This document shows positions 57,661 through 64,000 of a DNA stretch of 64,000 bases, in pieces. Under the pieces are notes generated by a model. It worked only from the letters and a program-made list of their open reading frames with translations, had not been told where the DNA came from and did not search any database. A program made the translations under genes and the position numbers. This DNA is from Microplitis mediator (Eukaryota > Arthropoda > Insecta > Hymenoptera > Braconidae). Position 1 is the first letter of the stretch. Every line of letters starts with the position of its first letter. Location of the stretch: the NCBI RefSeq assembly GCF_029852145.1, contig NC_079969.1, positions 23,676,459 through 23,740,458 of the forward strand, in the 5' to 3' direction.

Positions 57661-58409
57661 GACATAATTTAAAAATAACATTCGAACAATATTATAAAAT
57701 TTATGTTACACTTAATGGAAGAAAATGAATATTTATTTATTTAATTTTTCAAATTTTAACTAATTTTTATTAAATGTGTTGACGATCTTTTTCTAGTTCT
57801 TTTATTATATTATTGTAATTAATTATTTGTATTATACTGTATATTTTCAGATTCTGAATGATTTTTATAACTCAATAAATAACCAGTTATTTTAAAGTTA
57901 CTTCTATGGTTTCTAATTTTTTTCAAGTGTAAACATTTTTTAGAGCTTTTTTTTTTGGACAAAAATACAAATATATTTTTAATTTATACTAAATTCCATT
58001 TTTTCTTTTATGCTGAATGTGTGATGCAATAATTATCTGAATCTTCTGATGATAAGAATATTATTCCAGGATATGACAACAATCAATAACGATTTTTATT
58101 CAAAGGCAACTATTATTTTTAATATTAGAAATATTATTATAAAAATTCAATTGATTGTACTTCAATGGAAAAATTATTATTTTTATTTTAAAAATATTTA
58201 TATTATTAATTAATGACACTAAACACTTAAAGTGTGTATTAATGCCTAAACACTTTAAGTGCCTTATTATCTAAAACACTTTATGTGTGTTAAAATTAAA
58301 CGTTTAAAGTGTTTACTACACTTTAAACACTAAAAAGTGTTTAGTAAGTGACTACAAGTATTTAAACGCTTAAAGTGTTTTAAAACAAAACACTTGGATT
58401 TGCAGTGTA

Positions 58410-58760
58410 CATATATATTTATTTATTTAAATAATATTTTAAGTTCCTATGCATTATGTAAACTTGATTTGTACGTATTGTCATTCAGTATAACTATCCG
58501 TTTGTTAAAGTGTCTACGCATCATTTGTCTTTTTTTGGGTCATATTGATAATTTAATTTATCCCTGGTGAAAAACAACGACCAAGTCTAAATCAAGTTTT
58601 ATTTTTTATCCGGGATAATATATAAGTGTTTCATTAACAATTGATTGTTTGATATCATCTAATGTGAAGAAATAACAGAAAAAGTTTGGAAAATCCAAAA
58701 GTGCACGCCTCATAACTCTTATTTAATTTTGAAGTCCAAATAACTTGTATTCCTAAATTA
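58410..58760. other. Spacer with a weak GGGTC-like terminus
   Basis: AAGTCTAAATCAAGTTTTAT followed by TATCCGGGATAAT at about 58584-58620 resembles the right end of the 62567-63501 element. No inverted partner lies nearby. Confidence 0.45.
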
Positions 58761-59125
58761 TACACTGTAAAAAGAGCGGTGTTAAAAATGGACTCGTTTT
58801 AACTCCGCCCGGTGTTAAAATGAAATTACACCGGTGTAGGAGGAATAATACACCGGTGTTAAAAATACCGGTGTAAAAGCGGGGTAAAACCAGTGTAAAA
58901 GTGAGGTAACCGGTGTAAAAGCGGAGTGAAAAATATTCACAAAGTAAAATATTTTAACACCGGTAAAAAATATCTACACCGGCGGCGGCGTTAATTTAAC
59001 ATCGGTCTAGAAATATTTACACCGGTGACGGCGTTATTTTAACACCGCTTTCGAGGGTAAATTTAACACCGATAATTTTAACACCTACACCGTTTGGACT
59101 TACCCCGGTGATTTTTTACAGTGTA
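58761..59125. mobile_element. ACTGTAAAAA / ACACCGG-rich element, complete copy
   Basis: The ends TACACTGTAAAAAGAGCGG and CGGTGATTTTTTACAGTGTA are inverses over the outer 13 bp with TA at the edges. The interior has more than a dozen ACACCGG / CCGGTGT motifs in both orientations, giving unusually GC-rich palindromes. Confidence 0.86.
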
Positions 59126-59549
59126 GAGTAAAACAAAAAAAATTTTTTGTTATTATCACGCTACTGTTTATGTCAACATTTGACGTCAAAAAAATAGAAA
59201 GAAAGTAAAAAAGAGTTGTGTAGAAAACAGACATCCGGACGTCCAAGTAAAATTTTTTTCAAGCTCGTTTTTTCTTTAAAGTAGCAGAACAAATGTTCTT
59301 TAAAAAACATAAAGTAAGTTTTCTCAAGTCTTTTCTTGATATACGTGTACTCATATTTATCCTATGGATTAAATATAAACGTTATAGAGTTGTTTTAAGG
59401 CCAGGAAATTGCTTGGTCTTGACGTGTTGAGAGTAGAGCACTACCTCAAACGCTTCGCGTTATGAGGCGTGCAATTAGGCTTTTTAATTTTACTGTCATT
59501 ATAGTAGTGTCAGTTATTTTGATAAGATGACTGATATTTTTGAACAGTC
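59126..59549. other. AT-rich spacer
   Basis: No gene is seen. Confidence 0.5.
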
Positions 59550-59715
59550 GCACGGACAAAAATGTAAAGTAAATATTCCTATGCAGCATAGTAATGGTTA
59601 CATTACTCTATAGTTTGTATAAGCAGTCACATAAGAGCAGCGTGGCACAAACTGTAGAGTAATCTAACCATTACTATGCTGCATAAACATATTTACTTGA
59701 CATTTCTCTCCGTGC
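59550..59715. mobile_element. Hairpin MITE with about 70-bp arms
   Basis: The left arm starts GCACGGACAAAAATGTAAAG and includes CTATGCAGCATAGTAATGG. The right arm mirrors it (CCATTACTATGCTGCATA, then GACATTTCTCTCCGTGC). The loop is about 30 bp. No ORF is present. Confidence 0.9.
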
Positions 59716-60320
59716 TGAAAAAACCAAAAAATATTTGACTTTGCGAGCCAGCTCCACAATGTAATTTGTGGTTCATTTAAAAAAATTAAATTAATTGCTT
59801 ATACATAATTTTTTTTAAATAATTTAAAAATTGTTACTGGCGTACATCAAACTTTTCATCAAACAAGAGTTTGATATGTGGAAAAGTATAATAAATTTTT
59901 GTATATATTAAAAAAAGGTATATTATATATGTTCTTTTCTTAGAAAATAACCGAATACTTAAAAAAAATTAATTATAAAACGTATTTTTTTATTAACGGG
60001 AAATCCAAAGAATTTTTATAATGACCATTACGTCATCAATAATCAGGTAATTACAAGTACAAAGAATCACCGCCTCTTTCAAGTGCTACCGATAGCCATA
60101 AAGATCGAACCGTTTGATTCGAACGGACATTTTCAGAAACAATAAAACAAATATCACCTACTCTCAATATAAAAAAAAAAAAAAACTACCGTCTTTCAGC
60201 ATTTAAATGAGATTTTGAATACTTATAAAATATAAAATTTGTATAAATAGTATCGTACATTTATTATGAAATAGAATTATAAATTACTAAAATTTTTTTT
60301 ACACAATACTACTATTTTTT
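59716..60320. other. AT-rich spacer
   Basis: No feature is recognised. Confidence 0.55.
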
Positions 60321-60960
60321 GTTTAAATGCACCAGCTGGTATGGAGCTCGACCAACGGTCGCACGAGCGATTATTTTCGCTTGGTACTAAAGTGTACAGG
60401 AGTACGAAAATGTCCGGCAATAAGACATGAGTATTTCAATATAATAGGAAGGCACATGTCAACGTGGATCATTGCACGCCCAAAATACTACGACATAGCT
60501 GTATATATATGTACATATATTTATTCCTCATGCTTTATTACAATAGTTATAGGGTAAAATTCTATGTCTCTCGGCGGCTAATGTTTTCTAGTCCTAGTCC
60601 TACGATAGGGCTGTCGGGAACATCAAAACCTTCCGTTCATTTTTTCAAGACCCACCGGGGAATGGAAAATTTTCGTCACGGTCCCATATGTTTAACCATG
60701 CGCATGTTAATTGTAATTACTATACAGTATGTGTTAGAGTGGTCAAAAAAAGTATCTAAATGTTCTAGACATGTACGTTTTTTAAAACAAGTATGGAAAT
60801 TCGGAGGACAATTAAATTTAAAGAAAATTCATTCAAAATTTTGAGCCGTACTCAGTACCCCCGGCACAACAGGACTCAAGAAGTTTAGATAATATAGGGG
60901 GTTCCTCCAAATTTAGTAATTCCTTAACGACCCCCCCCCCCCTATCCGATACATAAAAAG
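60321..60960. other. Complex island with overlapping weak frames
   Basis: The + frames 60327-60557 (starts MHQLVWSSTNGR) and 60464-60844 are open but cross TATA-rich DNA, overlap each other and contain no domain. Positions 60330-60480 are GC-richer. A run of twelve C lies at 60931-60942. An exon is possible; evidence is weak. Confidence 0.3.
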
Positions 60961-61026
60961 AATCGAGATTTTATCAAAAATGATTGATGAATTTTATGAT
61001 TATTCTGAATTTCAGAGCAAGAACCA

Positions 61027-61277
61027 CACTGAAAAAAATAATCGCTAGCTGCTAGCGATTTTTTTCTTTAGCGGCTAGCGATTTTTAATCGTTAGCTGCA
61101 AGCGATTATTTCGCTAGCTGCTAGCGATTTTTTCTTTAGCAGGTAGCGACTAAAAATCGCTTGCTGGAAGCGATTTTTTCGCTAGCTGGAAGCGATTTTT
61201 TCGCTAACACTGACTTATCGGATCCTTGTATAAAAAAAAGTTAAGCATCGGTATAACTCGAAAATAAAACAAATATA

Positions 61278-61325
<48 letters not shown>

Positions 61326-61573
61326 GAAAGAAAAAATCGCTAGCAGCTAGCGAAATAATCGCTTCCGGCAAGCGATTTTTAATCGCTACCTGCTAAAGAA
61401 AAAATCGCTAGCAGCTAGCGAAATAATCGCTTCCAGCAAGCGATTTTTAATCGCTAGCTGCTAAAGAAAAAATCGCTAGCCGCTAGCGAAATAATCGCTT
61501 GCAGCTAACGATTAAAAATCGCTAGCTGCTAAAGAAAAAAATCGCTAGCAGCTAGCGATTATTTTTTTCAGTG
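61027..61573. mobile_element. Element built from AATCGCTAGC palindromes
   Basis: The ends CACTGAAAAAAATAATCGCT and AGCGATTATTTTTTTCAGTG are exact inverses, flanked by CA on both sides (2-bp target duplication). Both halves are arrays of about 30-bp units of the form GCTAGCTGCTAGCGATTTTT, so nearly every unit is itself a palindrome. A TA microsatellite lies near the centre. No ORF is present. Confidence 0.9.
61269..61322. repeat. TA microsatellite at the centre of the palindromic element
   Basis: A long AT dinucleotide run with one early G. Its central position between the two palindrome arrays suits a former hairpin loop that expanded. Confidence 0.9.
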
Positions 61574-62566
61574 CAGCCTTCAAAAGATAAAAAAAGAAAT
61601 TTTTTGAAATTCTGTTCGGTTGTAGACTGGAAATTTTTCTGAGTAAACTTGAAATTATGACAGATTTGTCGTGTTCCAGTAAAAATTTAAAAAAAGGACA
61701 TACTTTTTACTTTAAAATCGTAAATAAAATATTGTTAAGTATGACATTAATTATTTGAAATTGACAGGCAATTTTTTTTTAACGAAAAAAATATGAATGG
61801 AAAGAAGAGCATTAATGATGATAAAAAGTCACTTATCGATGTAGCTACAGCTCCTCCCTTTCGTTTATTCACGATCCACGTAAAAATATAAAAAAAAAGT
61901 CGCGAACATATTGAAATTATTACGAGGGGTAAAGCTGTAAATGGAAGTAAAGGGATTGCGAGAGATGTATAGATAATGCGAGTTTTTGGCTTATTCAGGT
62001 ATACATATGTATGTATATAATAATATGTACGTATACATATATATGGAGTGACCACGTCAAGCAACGGGATAACGGAATATTTCACCATTCTGCATATATA
62101 GATATATCCAAAAAATCAGGGGAAAAAATAGTCTGACGGGGGAAAAAAGAGAATCCACGCATACGTAATAATAACATAAACCAGAGGGGTGTCAGTCTTT
62201 CTTTTATTCCCGAAATCTCTCCCGTAAAGCCAGAATTGTAACCAACAGACTCTCTTTCCCCTAAAGGGCCTATCATTTTTACCGAAGAGTTGAATATAAC
62301 CAAATCCAAATGGTCATCGTAAATACACCAGAATATCCACGACTTTTCTTTTTTTACGGCCGCATTATTAAATTATTCAATAGATTCTTTTCATCCAACA
62401 CGACGATATCAAATAAAATATAATAGTTTAAATTCGTGCAAAAATTCTATTCAATTTTTTTATTTTTTTTAATGAATTGAATGAAATTAGAAAATCAATT
62501 CGAATTGAAAGTGTATTATTGAAGCAGATCGGGGTAAAATGGATATTTTGAAATAAAATATAGTTC
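61574..62566. other. Intergenic DNA, no gene supported
   Basis: Two - strand frames (61747-62088, 62082-62309) are short and domain-free, and the first crosses TATA-rich DNA. Positions 62120-62340 are moderately complex. Confidence 0.45.
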
Positions 62567-63501
62567 CCCGGGTCAAAAATAAAACTTGATTCAGGCTCAC
62601 TTCACCTTATTTTCTTTTGAAGTCATCGATTTGCGGACGATTTTTCGATAAGATCTTGACTTTTTCGACTTAAATTAAATTTTTTTTAACTTTTTGAGCT
62701 TTTTTCATCTTAGTTTCAACTTATTTCAACTTATTCGTATTTTTTGTTCTTAGTTTGAACTTATTCGTCTTTACTTCGAACACGATAGTCATTCACTTTA
62801 CTTTTGACTTGCTGAATTAAATCGAAAAAAAGTTATTTATTCGTCTTACTTTCACCTTAACAGGGGTCATCAGATATTTTCGGCTGGGTTTTTTTCGGAA
62901 ATAAAATCTCTCAATACAAAACACAGAGCGCACTTTGATGCTTTACTGTCTAATCTAGCGAAGTGCGCTTTAATTGTTTCATAATATTCGTTTGTTTAAG
63001 AGAAAAACTCGGCCAAAGTTTCCATTTACTGCACAAGTGCAACAAAGATATCTTTGTTGCACTTGTACTATATATACTTCGTGGACTTGAGTGTAATAGA
63101 GAGAAAAGTGTGAACCCCTGTTAATATATAAAAATTATTTCACCTTAGTTTTGATTTTTTCGCCTTATAATTTAAGTCGAATAAGTCTAAATCAAATCGA
63201 TTTCGACTTTTTCGCGTTATATTTTAAGTCGAAAAAGTCTAAACCAAGTTAATTTCCACTTGATCTTGACTTTTCCGTCTTAGAATTTAAGTCGAATAAG
63301 TCTAAACCAAGTCAATTTCGAGTTGATTTCAGCTTTTTCGTCTTAAATCGTGACTAAGTAAGCCAGTGAAGTCCAAACCAAAGGTCAAACTCAATGTATT
63401 TCATATCTCCGTAAAGAAAAATCCAGTTTGTCTTATGAAAAACGGCTCCAAATTTCGACTTGGTAAACCAAATCTAAATCAAGTTTTATGTTTGACCCAG
63501 G
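62567..63501. mobile_element. Element with CCYGGGTCAAA ends and AAGTCGAAAAAGTC units
   Basis: The left end CCCGGGTCAAAAATAAAACT pairs with the right end GTTTTATGTTTGACCCAGG, flanked by TC on both sides. The interior has many units of the type AAGTCGAATAAGTCTAAACC and inverted forms (TCGACTTTTTCG, CAACTTATTC). A hairpin (CACAAGTGCAACAAAG region at 63028-63070) lies in the middle. The terminus resembles CCCGAGTC of the 29.7-kb family. Confidence 0.82.
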
Positions 63502-64000
63502 TCCAGTTAAATTTCTTCAACTAAGAAATTAATTTTTTATTTTTTTGAGCTCAAGCTTGAAAATTTTACACTCATACTGAACTAGTGCAACAGAAAAATA
63601 AAAATATTAGTGTTTATTATTTATCATAACAATTTGTTGCTTAATTTTAATATTGATAGAAAACAATGCTAATTTTATAAAAAAAGATCTCTAATAGTTC
63701 TATTAATTTTTTTTTTTTTTTTAAATACCCAAAAATTATCCGAAAGTATGAAAAAATCCATTTGAAATTTTTTAATTAAATATTCATCAAAGTTACTTCA
63801 TATATAAAATATAAGTAAGCATTCAAACAATAAAAATATCATTCATGATCAAAATATTAATTAATTAACCTTTTAAAGTTCTCATCCCGCTCTACAATAA
63901 AAATTTTAATTAGTATCAAATTCTTAGCGATAAAATAAGTGATAAAGAATCATAAAAATTAATTAAGTTGAAACATGTTATGTTTTATTAAAATTTCGAT
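63502..64000. other. AT-rich DNA to the window end
   Basis: No gene, repeat terminus or RNA gene is recognised. Confidence 0.55.

Larger units (their letters stand above)
55774..58409. mobile_element. 2.6-kb TIR element, TACACTGCAAATCCAAGTG ends
   Basis: The left end TACACTGCAAATCCAAGTGT and the right end ACACTTGGATTTGCAGTGTA are exact inverses with TA at the edges. Subterminal DNA on both sides is rich in AAACGTTTAA and AACACTT motifs (55795-56110 and 58210-58390). The middle holds the dispersed repeat shared with 22.4 kb and one small GC-richer block at 57580-57660. It is larger than the other elements, but I see no intact transposase. It could be a decayed autonomous copy or a composite. 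Confidence 0.82.

Noticed and set aside
60464..60844. 126-codon plus-strand frame
   Set aside because: Overlaps another frame, runs through simple sequence, and shows no domain or splice context.
61027..61573. Regular AATCGCTAGC units resembling a CRISPR or origin iteron array
   Set aside because: The array is mirror-symmetric and bounded by exact TIRs with a CA duplication, so it is an inverted-repeat element.

Overview
This is an AT-rich eukaryotic window, almost certainly from an insect. The evidence is a GT-AG intron, a TATA box, an AATAAA poly(A) signal, an internal-promoter tRNA-like gene, TA-type microsatellites and a very high load of short inverted-repeat elements. That mix is typical of hymenopteran and other insect intergenic DNA. 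A parasitoid wasp would fit, but the sequence alone does not prove it. No bacterial, viral, CRISPR or transposase gene is visible.

Genes are few. The best one is at about 53.0-53.5 kb (+): TATA box, short 5' exon, a 96-bp intron, a 53-codon ORF with a clear signal peptide and a short Cys-containing tail, then AATAAA. A second candidate at 42.76-43.06 kb (-) is a GC-rich ORF with a signal-peptide-like start and basic cleavage-like sites; it may be one exon of a secreted precursor. At 10.69 kb a tRNA-like gene with good A and B boxes but a non-canonical anticodon loop sits inside nested inverted and direct repeats. The other open frames are short, have no recognisable domain, and mostly lie in repeats or simple sequence.

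Most of the rest is non-autonomous DNA transposons (MITEs) recognised by matching terminal inverted repeats. Families seen more than once are: (a) CCCGAGTCG elements at 29.7, 35.3 and 48.3 kb, with relatives at 33.9 and perhaps 62.6 kb; (b) GGGGAGGG...GGGGCA elements at 5.8, 28.2, 38.3 and 52.3 kb; (c) GAAGTTAGCAGAC elements at 4.0, 15.8, 37.1, 38.0 and 39.4 kb; (d) ACACGGTAAGAAAT elements at 17.3, 41.6 and 44.4 kb; (e) CCCGCATGAAAATA elements at 31.7, 46.1 and 55.1 kb; (f) AACTTCCCGCT elements at 6.6, 8.2, 12.0 and 53.9 kb; (g) ACTGTAAAAA/ACACCGG elements at 25.0, 44.7 and 58.8 kb; (h) small perfect-hairpin MITEs at 3.4, 25.5, 25.7, 48.1 and 59.6 kb.

Nesting is common: three levels at 8.0-9.7 kb, two levels at 22.8-23.7, 31.7-33.1 and 37.9-38.2 kb, and a 2.6-kb element that interrupts another at 55.8-58.4 kb. 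Several elements are built from many copies of one short palindrome (32.3-33.0 and 61.0-61.6 kb). Between the repeats lie islands of higher GC and complexity (about 0.2, 5.0-5.5, 12.8-13.2, 16.6-17.0, 21.8-22.0, 30.9-31.4, 40.3-40.6, 43.0-43.5, 45.8-46.0, 49.5-49.85 and 60.3-60.5 kb). These are the places where unannotated exons, UTRs or conserved regulatory DNA would most likely be found.
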